A DNA stretch of 14,557 nt from DATDOO01 sp035293245 (GTDB lineage: Bacteria > Pseudomonadota > Gammaproteobacteria > Methylococcales > Methylococcaceae): assembly GCA_035293245.1 (NCBI GenBank), contig DATDOO010000065.1:1-14557 (forward strand), in the 5' to 3' direction. Both the position numbers and the translations under genes were made by a program. The notes below the pieces were generated by a model. It saw only the letters and a list, made by a program, of their open reading frames with translations, did no database searches and was not told the origin of the DNA. How positions within the stretch are numbered: position 1 is the stretch's first letter; each line of letters begins with the position of its first letter. This document shows positions 1 to 5,499 of this stretch, one piece after another.

Positions 1-82
1 AATGCCGGCATCCATGGCCAGGGAAGGTGCCCTCCGCCCTGCAACATCCATGTCCATGGGTTCCGGCATTCCCTGCCGGAAC
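1..82. repeat. Palindromic intergenic repeat at the left edge
   Basis: Two nested dyads are visible. The outer arms are 1-17 and 54-70, matching as inverted copies with about three mismatches (AATGCCGG...CCATGG against CCATGG...CCGGCATT). The right part also forms a hairpin: TTCCGGCA (61-68), loop TTCCC, TGCCGGAA (74-81), with one further G-C pair outside (60 and 82). The word TCCATG recurs inside. It lies downstream of the exonuclease/GIY-YIG gene on the minus strand and could help end its transcript, but no T-run follows the stem. From 83 to 243 I see no convincing gene, only GC-rich DNA with a run of nine Cs at 120-128. The element may continue beyond the window. Confidence 0.45.
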
Positions 83-243
83 GACGGGACCGGGGCTTAA
101 CTAAACGGCATGGCCCCCGCCCCCCCCCGGCAGGATGCCCCAGAACCGCCGCATCGGTCCGGGCCATGCGCGGGCGGTACCGGAAACTCGGCTTCCGCGA
201 ATTGCCCGTCGGCGATGCGGCCTATCCGGATCGCAGCGATTGG

Positions 244-1674
244 CTACTCGAACTCCGATCGTTCAGGGCCGGCACGATTCAGCGGCACGACCGGCCGGGC
301 GGGGTTCAGGTGCTTTACCAGTATCTTGTAGGTATCCAGGTCGAACGCCGGGCGGTTCGAGTCGGACAGGATGTCCTCGACGCCGGCCTCGTCCCGCGCC
401 GTCCCCAGATAACGCCAGTGGTCGACGACGTGCAGTTCCTCCCGCTCCCCGAAGGCTTCCTTGCAACCGACCGGCCCGGCGTAAGGCCAGGTTTGCAGCT
501 TGAGCTTGGCCAGCGCGTCCATCAGGCGCAGGTCGTGCTGCAGGGACGCCTCGCGGCCGATGCACACGCCGTGGCAATTCCCGACCTGGTAGCCGAAACA
601 GGGCGCCGTCTTGCGCTGGGCCGGTTTTTCGATGCCGATCTGGATCAGGCAAAGGTCGTGCACCGCGGCGAGGTTGCGTAGCGCTTCCACCGCCTGGCGC
701 CTGGAAACGAACAGGCCGTAAAGACCCGCTGCGCAGCCGAAATCCAGGCCGGTTGCGTATTGCAGCACCAGGGTCTTGCCGCCTTGGGCCGCGTCGGCCA
801 TCTGCCAGGAGCACAGGTCGTTCTTGCGCCGCAACCGCTGGTTGTGAAAAGGCTGCAACTCCTTGACCAGCTTGGCCTCCAGCAGCAGGGCGCCCAACTC
901 GCCCGCTGTATCCCGCCACTCGATGCGCTTGAGCTGCTGCGAGAGGCGCAGTTCCTTGGTGCTGCGGTGGTCGCCGGCGAAGTGGGACAGCACCCGCGAG
1001 CGCAGGTTGGTGCTCTTGCCCACATAGAGCGGCATGTCGTTGTCGCCGTAAAACAGGTAGACGCCGGGGCTTTCGGGGAGATTGTCGATCAGGCCGTCGG
1101 GAATGTGCGGCGGCAGCGCGGGTTTGGCCATGACCTGGTCGATGGCGCGCTGTACGACGTCCGCGTCGTGCTCCCGCTCCACCTGGCGGAGGAAACTCAC
1201 CAGCACCCGCGCATCGGCCAACGCCCGATGGCGGTCTTCCATGCGGATGCCCAGACGATCGATCAGGCTGTCCAGGTTGTGTTTGTGGTGCTGGGGGTAG
1301 AGCTTGCGGGACAGCCGCACCGTGCACAGCGTATCCGCCCGGAAGCTTTCCTGGATGCGCAGGAATTCGTTCTTGATGAAGGCGTAATCGAAGCGGACAT
1401 TGTGGGCGACGAACAGCCGGCCTTCCAGGCGTTCCCACAAGGCGCCGGCGATTTCCGGGAAGGTCGGCGCGTTCTCGACCATGCGGTTGGTGATGCCGGT
1501 CAGGCGCTCGATGTATTCGGGGATTTTGGCCTGCGGATTGAGCAGCACGCTCCATTCGCTGACGGCCCCGTCGGGCATCATTTCCACGACCGCGATTTCG
1601 GTGATGCGGTCGTATTGCGGGCTGGTGCCCGTGGTTTCCACGTCGATGCAGGCGATGGGGCGGTCGAAGAGCAT
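244..1674 (-). CDS. DnaQ-type 3'-5' exonuclease fused to a GIY-YIG (UvrC/Cho-like) nuclease domain
   Basis: A 476-residue, two-nuclease protein. Residues 1-170 form a DEDDh exonuclease like the DNA polymerase III epsilon subunit: Exo I has D11 and E13 (CIDVETTG), Exo II is HNVRFD with D96, and Exo III has H149 and D154 in HRALADA. Residues about 200-285 are a GIY-YIG domain: GVYLF at 204-208, YVGKSTNL at 217-224, the following arginines, and the metal-binding glutamate E266 in LLLEAKLVKE. This matches UvrC N-terminal and Cho-like nucleases, which incise damaged DNA. A later cysteine-rich stretch (CFGYQVGNCHGVC) is, as I recall, typical of this exonuclease/UvrC-like family. Length looks complete. 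The ATG at 1674 starts directly on the exonuclease fold; the ribosome site is weak. It follows the gene ending at 1776 in the same direction, with a 73-bp repeat between them. A DNA repair or processing role is inferred from the domains. Confidence 0.9.
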   Translation of the reverse strand: MLFDRPIACIDVETTGTSPQYDRITEIAVVEMMPDGAVSEWSVLLNPQAKIPEYIERLTGITNRMVENAPTFPEIAGALWERLEGRLFVAHNVRFDYAFIKNEFLRIQESFRADTLCTVRLSRKLYPQHHKHNLDSLIDRLGIRMEDRHRALADARVLVSFLRQVEREHDADVVQRAIDQVMAKPALPPHIPDGLIDNLPESPGVYLFYGDNDMPLYVGKSTNLRSRVLSHFAGDHRSTKELRLSQQLKRIEWRDTAGELGALLLEAKLVKELQPFHNQRLRRKNDLCSWQMADAAQGGKTLVLQYATGLDFGCAAGLYGLFVSRRQAVEALRNLAAVHDLCLIQIGIEKPAQRKTAPCFGYQVGNCHGVCIGREASLQHDLRLMDALAKLKLQTWPYAGPVGCKEAFGEREELHVVDHWRYLGTARDEAGVEDILSDSNRPAFDLDTYKILVKHLNPARPVVPLNRAGPERSEFE

Positions 1675-1706
1675 GGGGTTCGTGATCGCTAGGTGATATC
1701 GGTTTT

Positions 1707-1779
1707 GCAGGGTGGGGGCGCGCAGGGTCGCGGACAGTGCCGGCTGCGAGGGGATCGAGGCGCGTCTAGCCCACCCTAC
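1707..1779. repeat. 73-bp inverted-repeat element, single copy
   Basis: The right edge, read on the minus strand, is GTAGGGTGGGCTAGACGCGC. It agrees at 18 of 20 positions with each outer end of the composite element at 12243-12420. The left edge (GCAGGGTGGG, 1707-1716) is an inverted copy of the first ten bases with one mismatch, and the next inner part has lost about five bases. The unit is 73 bp, the same length as each unit at 12243-12420. It sits between two minus-strand genes, and its edge supplies the TAG stop codon (1776-1778) of the upstream one. Terminal inverted repeats without a coding region suggest a miniature transposable element or a REP-like sequence. No transposase is in the window. 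Confidence 0.7.
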
Positions 1780-2303
1780 GCCGGTTTCGTGGTTGCTTGG
1801 CGGCGCAAGACATCGGCAACCAGCGCTTTCAGGCCCGCCACATCGTCCGCGCTCGGTTCCGAAGGGGTGGACTCCATGCGGGGCTCGCCGTCGTCCATGG
1901 TTTCCAAACCCACCGTCCGCCAGCGCGTGCCGCGGAAAGAACCGTCGGGCTCAAGTCGCCCGCCCAGGCTTTCCTGATAAAACTCGATCTCGCATTCGAC
2001 GGCCGAAGAAGCTCCCGGTTCACCGGCCTCCCTGGGGATTTCCCGCCGATACAGCACCGTGTCGCAGGCGCTGATCGGCTGTCCCGCGCCATCGAGCACC
2101 ACCAGGACATGGCGCAACCCCGCCGCTCCCGCCGACAATTCGGCCGTCACCTGTTCCCAACCCGCAATGGCCGCCCCTTGGGGCGTATCGCGGATTTCCG
2201 GCGGCGCAACTGGCTGCCGACGGAGAACCGCATCGGGAGGGAGCGGCACGAGCAGTGCATGCCAGGGGGCTGCGGGCGATGGGGTAAGTCGAGATGGACG
2301 CAT
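1776..2303 (-). CDS. Hypothetical protein, N-terminus uncertain (possible frameshift)
   Basis: I do not recognise this 175-residue protein. It has no signal peptide or membrane segment. The middle is mixed alpha/beta in character (GLRHVLVVLDGAGQPISACD, then ECEIEFYQESLGG), and an acidic, proline/serine-rich stretch precedes a short C-terminal helix (LKALVADVLRR). The ATG at 2303 is a conservative choice with only CGGAA six or seven bases upstream; a TTG at 2324 is in the same frame. A more natural start (ATG at 2365, MSKRKK) lies in the neighbouring frame and would join this one by a -1 shift at seven As (2347-2353), so the real protein may be about 20 residues longer. The TAG stop at 1776-1778 belongs to the edge of the repeat at 1707-1779. 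It is divergent from dctA and co-directional with the exonuclease gene. Confidence 0.65.
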   Translation of the reverse strand: MRPSRLTPSPAAPWHALLVPLPPDAVLRRQPVAPPEIRDTPQGAAIAGWEQVTAELSAGAAGLRHVLVVLDGAGQPISACDTVLYRREIPREAGEPGASSAVECEIEFYQESLGGRLEPDGSFRGTRWRTVGLETMDDGEPRMESTPSEPSADDVAGLKALVADVLRRQATTKPA

Positions 2304-2346
2304 GGGTGTTCCGGTGAACGGCAAATCTTTTCCGGAGCTTCGGGCG

Positions 2347-2353
2347 TTTTTTT
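2347..2353 (-). other. A7 homopolymer, candidate frameshift or slippage site
   Basis: On the minus strand the bases after ATG TCG AAA CGT are seven As, then CGCC. Read as they stand, the ATG at 2365 opens a frame that runs MSKRKKTPEAPEKICR and ends at 2147 without family resemblance. One extra A, or a -1 shift here, gives MSKRKKNARSSGKDLPFTG and continues directly into the 1776-2303 protein. The upstream stop in the main frame (TAA, 2352-2354) overlaps the run. Possible causes are a sequencing or assembly indel, a recent mutation, transcriptional slippage, or phase variation. Confidence 0.4.
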
Positions 2354-2418
2354 ACGTTTCGACATTTTAGCTTGACGGGCCGCCCGAGAAGACCGAAAAG
2401 CCAGCGTGGGATGCGGTT

Positions 2419-2440
2419 CGTAGACTTAGCGCATTCTACG
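2419..2440. promoter_or_regulatory. Candidate operator dyad upstream of dctA
   Basis: CGTAGA (2419-2424) and TCTACG (2435-2440) form a perfect 6-bp inverted repeat with a 10-bp gap, 31-52 bp before the chosen dctA ATG. The half-site spacing of 16 bp suits a dimeric helix-turn-helix regulator. I see no clear -35/-10 pair or sigma-54 site beside it, so this is only a candidate. Confidence 0.25.
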
Positions 2441-2470
2441 GCCCTGACACGGAATCTTATGGAATCAACC

Positions 2471-3739
2471 ATGCAACGCACAACCGCCAGTCTGTACTTT
2501 TGGGTCCTGATGGCGATCCTGGCCGGCGGCCTGCTCGGCTACCTGGATGCCGCCCATGCGGTCAAGCTGAAGCCGCTCGGCGACGGCTTCATCGCCCTGG
2601 TCAGGATGCTGATCGGTCCGGTGATTTTTTGCACCGTGGTGCTGGGCATCGCCGGCGCGGGCGACATGGTCAAGGCCGGCCGGGTCGGCGGGAAGGCCTT
2701 GTTGTATTTCGAAGCGGTGTCGACGTTGGCGCTGGCCATCGGCTGGCTGGTGATCAACCTCCTCCAGCCGGGCAAGGGCTTCAACGTGGACCCCGCCACC
2801 CTGGATGCCCAGGCGGTCGCCGGCTACGCCAAGGCCGCCACGGAGCAAAGCGCCGTCGACTTCCTCCTGCACATCATTCCCAAGACCTTCACCGACGCCT
2901 TCACCGGCTCGGGGGATTTGCTGCAGGTCCTGCTGGTCGCCGTCCTGTTCGGCTACGCCCTGGTCCGGGCGGGCAAGTCGGGCCAGGCGGTGCATCGCTT
3001 CATCGAAGAGGCGTCGCACATCTTCTTTGCCATGATGAATGCGATCATGAAGCTCGCGCCACTGGGGGCGGGCGGGGCCATGGCGTTCACCGTCGGCAAG
3101 TACGGCATCGGCGCCCTGAAGCCCCTGGCGGCGCTCATGGGCAGTTTCTACCTCACCTGCATCCTGTTCGTGGTTTTCGTGCTCGGCACCATCGCGGCGC
3201 GGGTCGGCTTCAACATCTTCCGCTTCGTTTACTACATCAAGGACGAATTGCTGACCGTGCTGGGCACTTCTTCTTCGGAGTCGGCCCTGGTGCCGCTGAT
3301 GGAAAAGCTGGAACGGCTGGGCTGCTCCAAGGCGGTGGTGGGGCTGGTGGTGCCTTCGGGGGATTCCTTCAACCTGGACGGCACCAACATCTACCTGACC
3401 ATGGCCGCCCTGTTCGTAGCCCAGGCGCTCAACATCGAGCTGTCGGCGACCCAGCAGCTCACCCTGCTGGGCGTGGCCATGCTCACTTCCAAGGGCGCAT
3501 CGGGCGTGACCGGCGCCGGCTTCGTCACCCTGGCCGCGACGCTGGCGGTCGTTCCTGCCGTGCCGGTGGCCGGCCTGGCGCTGATTCTCGGCATCGACCG
3601 CTTCATGTCCGAGGCGCGCGCCCTGACCAATTTCATCGGCAACGGCGTGGCCACGGTGGTGATTTCCCACTGGGAAAAGGAACTGGACCACGCCGACCTG
3701 AAAAGGAAGCTGAATCCGGAGCGGTTTGAAGACCGCTGA
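2471..3739 (+). CDS. dctA: C4-dicarboxylate:cation symporter (DctA family)
   Basis: An inner-membrane secondary transporter of the dicarboxylate/amino acid:cation symporter family, which imports succinate, fumarate and malate with protons or sodium. The protein follows E. coli DctA closely along its length: KPLGDGFIALVRMLIGPVIF near residue 35, a serine-rich re-entrant hairpin GTSSSESALVPLMEKL near 264, SFNLDGTNIYLTMA near 300, and GIDRFMSEARALTNFIGNG near 375-395. These last blocks carry the substrate and cation site. At 422 residues it is the usual length. I chose the ATG at 2471 because it gives MQRTTASLYFW, matching the short N-terminus of DctA, with GGAA six bases upstream; an in-frame ATG at 2459 is equally possible. 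It stands alone, convergent with the next gene and divergent from the gene ending at 1776. The substrate is inferred from similarity. Confidence 0.95.
   Translation: MQRTTASLYFWVLMAILAGGLLGYLDAAHAVKLKPLGDGFIALVRMLIGPVIFCTVVLGIAGAGDMVKAGRVGGKALLYFEAVSTLALAIGWLVINLLQPGKGFNVDPATLDAQAVAGYAKAATEQSAVDFLLHIIPKTFTDAFTGSGDLLQVLLVAVLFGYALVRAGKSGQAVHRFIEEASHIFFAMMNAIMKLAPLGAGGAMAFTVGKYGIGALKPLAALMGSFYLTCILFVVFVLGTIAARVGFNIFRFVYYIKDELLTVLGTSSSESALVPLMEKLERLGCSKAVVGLVVPSGDSFNLDGTNIYLTMAALFVAQALNIELSATQQLTLLGVAMLTSKGASGVTGAGFVTLAATLAVVPAVPVAGLALILGIDRFMSEARALTNFIGNGVATVVISHWEKELDHADLKRKLNPERFEDR
3720..3737 (+). terminator. Weak hairpin over the dctA stop codon
   Basis: AGCGGT (3720-3725), a six-base loop and ACCGCT (3732-3737) form a perfect 6-bp stem that runs into the dctA stop codon. 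No T-run follows, so it may only stabilise the mRNA end. Confidence 0.25.
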
Positions 3740-3748
3740 TTCCAGCCC

Positions 3749-3961
3749 TCAATGCTTCGCGGCGAGCAGATAAGGGAGGTAGTCCTTGATCCAGGGGAAT
3801 AACAACGTCTTCGCCAGGAAAACCGGCAAACCGCCGACGATCGGGTAAAACACAAGCCACTTGATGGCTTGTGATCTGGAAATGCCCTTGATGACTTCTG
3901 ATCCCATGGGATTGGCCTTAGGCATGCGATAACCGGCCGCCATAAGCAGCGTGAATGCCAT
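3749..3961 (-). CDS. Small putative membrane protein, 70 aa
   Basis: I do not recognise a family. The translation has a short hydrophobic start (MAFTLLMAAG) and one clear membrane-spanning stretch at about residues 35-58 (WLVFYPIVGGLPVFLAKTLLF), ending in a basic tail. The ATG at 3961 has AAGGGG about ten bases upstream, a loose ribosome site. It begins 43 bp after the stop of the Mut7-C gene in the same direction, so it could be co-transcribed, and it ends 9 bp from the dctA stop, convergent. Against it: a terminator-like hairpin (3847-3873) lies within the frame, and short frames arise easily in this DNA. In its favour: without it, 3740-4004 would be empty, and the translation is a coherent small membrane protein. 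Confidence 0.45.
   Translation of the reverse strand: MAFTLLMAAGYRMPKANPMGSEVIKGISRSQAIKWLVFYPIVGGLPVFLAKTLLFPWIKDYLPYLLAAKH
3847..3873 (-). terminator. Terminator-like hairpin downstream of the Mut7-C gene
   Basis: On the minus strand CACAAGCCA, loop TCAAG, TGGCTTGTG makes a perfect 9-bp stem (3851-3873), followed at once by TTTT (3847-3850). It is the best intrinsic-terminator shape in the window, though the stem is only moderately GC-rich and the T-run short. It lies inside the small 3749-3961 frame (codons for SQAIKWLV). Either it ends the Mut7-C transcript and the small frame is not a gene, or it is a coding coincidence or an attenuator. Confidence 0.4.
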
Positions 3962-4004
3962 AACAACAAGACCCCTTCGTTCGCGACTGATGCGGTTCCT
4001 CTCG

Positions 4005-4814
4005 TCACGGCGCACTCGTCTGGCAAGGGGTCTCGGAAACGTCGCGGACTCCTTCTCCGGGCGAAAGAAAATCCGCGAACTTCCGCCGCATGTTGTCCAC
4101 GTGGGAGCCTTCCCAGTAGATTTTCCCGCAGGCGCCGCATCGGTAGAAACGCTCGTAGTAAAGGCGGGTCTTGGGTTCGAGGCGATCCAGCACGTCCGCC
4201 TTGGCGACCGGGGCAAGTTCGCCGTTGCACGCCAGGCAGCGGGCGAAGGGGCGGATGAGGCGGTAGAGGTCGAAGCGGCGCAGGACTTCCTGCACCTGCC
4301 GTTCGGCCTGCACGGCGCGCACCCAGTAGCCGTGGGCGATGCGCCTGGCGAAAAGCAGGCGGCGGTCGCGGGTCAGCACGATGCGGTGCTCTCGATCGGC
4401 CACGTCCGCCAGTTCCGCATCCTGCCAATCGTTGCGGTACAGGCTGTCGAAGCCCAGCAGGCGCAGGCGTCTGGCGAGCTTGCCCAAGTTGACGTCGAGG
4501 ACGAAGCGGGGATTGCGCAAAGGCTTCTCGCGCAGCTTGAGCAAGGGGCTGATGTCCAGGCTTTCGAACACGGGATAGACCGCCACGCGGTCGCCGTCCT
4601 GCAACTGGTAATCGAAGCCCACCGACTCGCCGTTGACCAGGATCAGCTCCACTTCGGTGTGCGGCACGCCGAACACCTCGATGGGGTCCTTGATGCCCGG
4701 ATGGCCGCTGAAACCATAGGGCAGGGTGCACTTGCGCCGCTCCGGCGGCAGAAAGTCGTTGAGTTCTTCGTAGAAGCGGAACTCGGCGCTGAATTCGGGT
4801 TGCATGGCTTTCAT
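4005..4814 (-). CDS. Mut7-C RNase-domain protein with N-terminal beta-grasp domain
   Basis: A 269-residue protein of the prokaryotic Mut7-C family. Residues about 8-85 look like the ubiquitin-like beta-grasp domain that often precedes Mut7-C (FRFYEELNDFLP, then VELILVNGESVGFDY and GDRVAVYPVFE). The nuclease part starts at RFVLDVNLGKLARRLRLLGFD (D107) and continues with IVLTRDRRLL (D150), the acidic positions of a PIN-like fold. A zinc ribbon follows: CLAC (C193, C196) and CGAC (C226, C229). The C-terminus GSHVDNMRRK is typical. Cellular targets of bacterial members are not established, so RNase activity is inferred from the family. The start is well set: GAGGAG (4821-4826) lies six bases before the ATG at 4814. 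The DNA upstream is non-coding, and a small membrane-protein frame follows. Confidence 0.9.
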   Translation of the reverse strand: MKAMQPEFSAEFRFYEELNDFLPPERRKCTLPYGFSGHPGIKDPIEVFGVPHTEVELILVNGESVGFDYQLQDGDRVAVYPVFESLDISPLLKLREKPLRNPRFVLDVNLGKLARRLRLLGFDSLYRNDWQDAELADVADREHRIVLTRDRRLLFARRIAHGYWVRAVQAERQVQEVLRRFDLYRLIRPFARCLACNGELAPVAKADVLDRLEPKTRLYYERFYRCGACGKIYWEGSHVDNMRRKFADFLSPGEGVRDVSETPCQTSAP

Positions 4815-5170
4815 GGGGAACTCCTCACGGCCTTTGGCTATGCCTGAATTTTTCGGCAGGAGAGATTTTAGGACGCGGGTTTAGGCGCCGCAGAGGAATA
4901 GCCTTTGACACCCCGAGCTTTTGGGGTTGTTGGCCTTTACGGTGATGGAAAGCGCTGAGCGGGGAATTCCGGGTGAGCCGCTACGTGGGCGCCCGGTTGT
5001 GGAACCGGGGGAATCGGTCGGGGGGTTGGAGCGTCGGGAAAGCCGGCAGCCGGCCGGCCTTGGGCCTACGACCTGCTGCACGGGTGGCTATTCACCCGCT
5101 CGGATTGAACCGCGGTAGCGGGAAGCCGTCGCGTCGGGCTCGATACCAAAAAACGCGACGGCCGGAACCG
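4815..5170. other. Hairpin-rich intergenic stretch without a convincing gene
   Basis: About 356 bp between the Mut7-C start and the stop of the small hydrophobic gene. Both strands have open frames, but none gives a recognisable protein or has a ribosome site. Several stems are clear: ACCCC/GGGGT (4910-4927), a perfect CCCGGTT-GTGG-AACCGGG (4992-5009), CGGGTG-GCTATT-CACCCG (5081-5098) and a 10-bp stem (5125-5162). The first part (4815-4880) holds the ribosome site and presumably the promoter of the Mut7-C gene. The rest could be a structured RNA, a decayed mobile element or terminator DNA. I could not match it to any riboswitch, group II intron or common small RNA. Confidence 0.4.
5125..5162 (-). 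terminator. 10-bp perfect inverted repeat after the small hydrophobic gene
   Basis: GCCGTCGCGT (5125-5134) and ACGCGACGGC (5153-5162) pair perfectly around an 18-base loop. It begins 8 bp beyond the stop of the minus-strand gene at 5171, where a terminator is expected. On that strand the T-run (TTTTT) lies in the loop rather than after the stem, so it is not a standard intrinsic terminator. Confidence 0.35.
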
Positions 5171-5404
5171 TTACAGTTGTTCGCAGGGGATGCATTTGTG
5201 CTTTCCCAGTCGCGAGAGGGTGTGAATCAGCCAGCCCAATCCCAAGGCAGCCAACAGCATGCCGGGAAACTCCAGGGCGAACGAAGCCAGCAGAATCAGG
5301 ACCGAAAAACCCACCCCCGCCACCAGGAGCAGCAAAGGGACGATCACAATCAGAAATAAAATATGCAAGGTTGTCTCCATAATTTTGAATACGGAAACAA
5401 TCAT
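5171..5404 (-). CDS. Small hydrophobic membrane protein with CxxC tail, 77 aa
   Basis: Not recognised. Nearly all of residues 13-60 is hydrophobic (HILFLIVIVPLLLLVAGVGF, then VLILLASFALEFPGMLLAAL), enough for two membrane helices with a tight turn. The tail HTLSRLGKHKCIPCEQL is basic and ends with a CxxC pair, possibly a metal or thiol site in the cytoplasm. The ATG at 5404 is preceded by GGGAATAGG, a reasonable ribosome site; an in-frame ATG at 5380 has none. Upstream DNA is unusually AT-rich for this window, as expected of a promoter. A 119-codon frame over the same DNA (5088-5447) does not look like a protein. The gene stands between the SDR gene and the empty stretch at 4815-5170 and may be transcribed alone. 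Confidence 0.55.
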   Translation of the reverse strand: MIVSVFKIMETTLHILFLIVIVPLLLLVAGVGFSVLILLASFALEFPGMLLAALGLGWLIHTLSRLGKHKCIPCEQL

Positions 5405-5499
5405 AGCCTATTCCCACTAAAATAGAAGGAAATACATTGGGCACCATATGGAAACAATGACAAAATAATTACATGCTCTGTCGAATAAATGGAAACATT
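5405..5499 (-). promoter_or_regulatory. AT-rich upstream region with recurring GGAAACAAT words
   Basis: This is the most AT-rich stretch of the window and lies upstream of the small hydrophobic gene, so it probably holds its promoter. The word GGAAACAAT occurs at 5393-5401 (just inside the gene) and 5450-5458, with a variant GGAAACATT at 5491-5499 overlapping the SDR stop. Read on the minus strand these are ATTGTTTCC boxes, spaced 57 and 41 bp. No confident -35/-10 pair can be named. Confidence 0.3.

Noticed and set aside
120..128. Run of nine Cs as a phase-variable tract
   Set aside because: No gene start or promoter that it could switch is visible nearby.
100..243. In-frame continuation past the TAG of the exonuclease/GIY-YIG gene (about 48 codons)
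   Set aside because: The protein already has a normal length for its family, and the extension is glycine/proline-rich and low in complexity. Open frames of this size are common in such DNA.
5102..5111. GGTTCAATCC on the minus strand, like a tRNA T-loop
   Set aside because: Only three stem pairs are possible and no acceptor, D or anticodon arm can be drawn around it.
4930..5130. Possible cobalamin riboswitch or group II intron remnant
   Set aside because: The B12 box, the conserved domain V of group II introns and any reverse transcriptase frame are missing; only generic GC-rich stems remain.
5088..5447. 119-codon minus-strand frame over the small hydrophobic gene
   Set aside because: It overlaps the 77-codon frame that encodes a coherent membrane protein; its own translation is irregular and glycine-rich, with no ribosome site.
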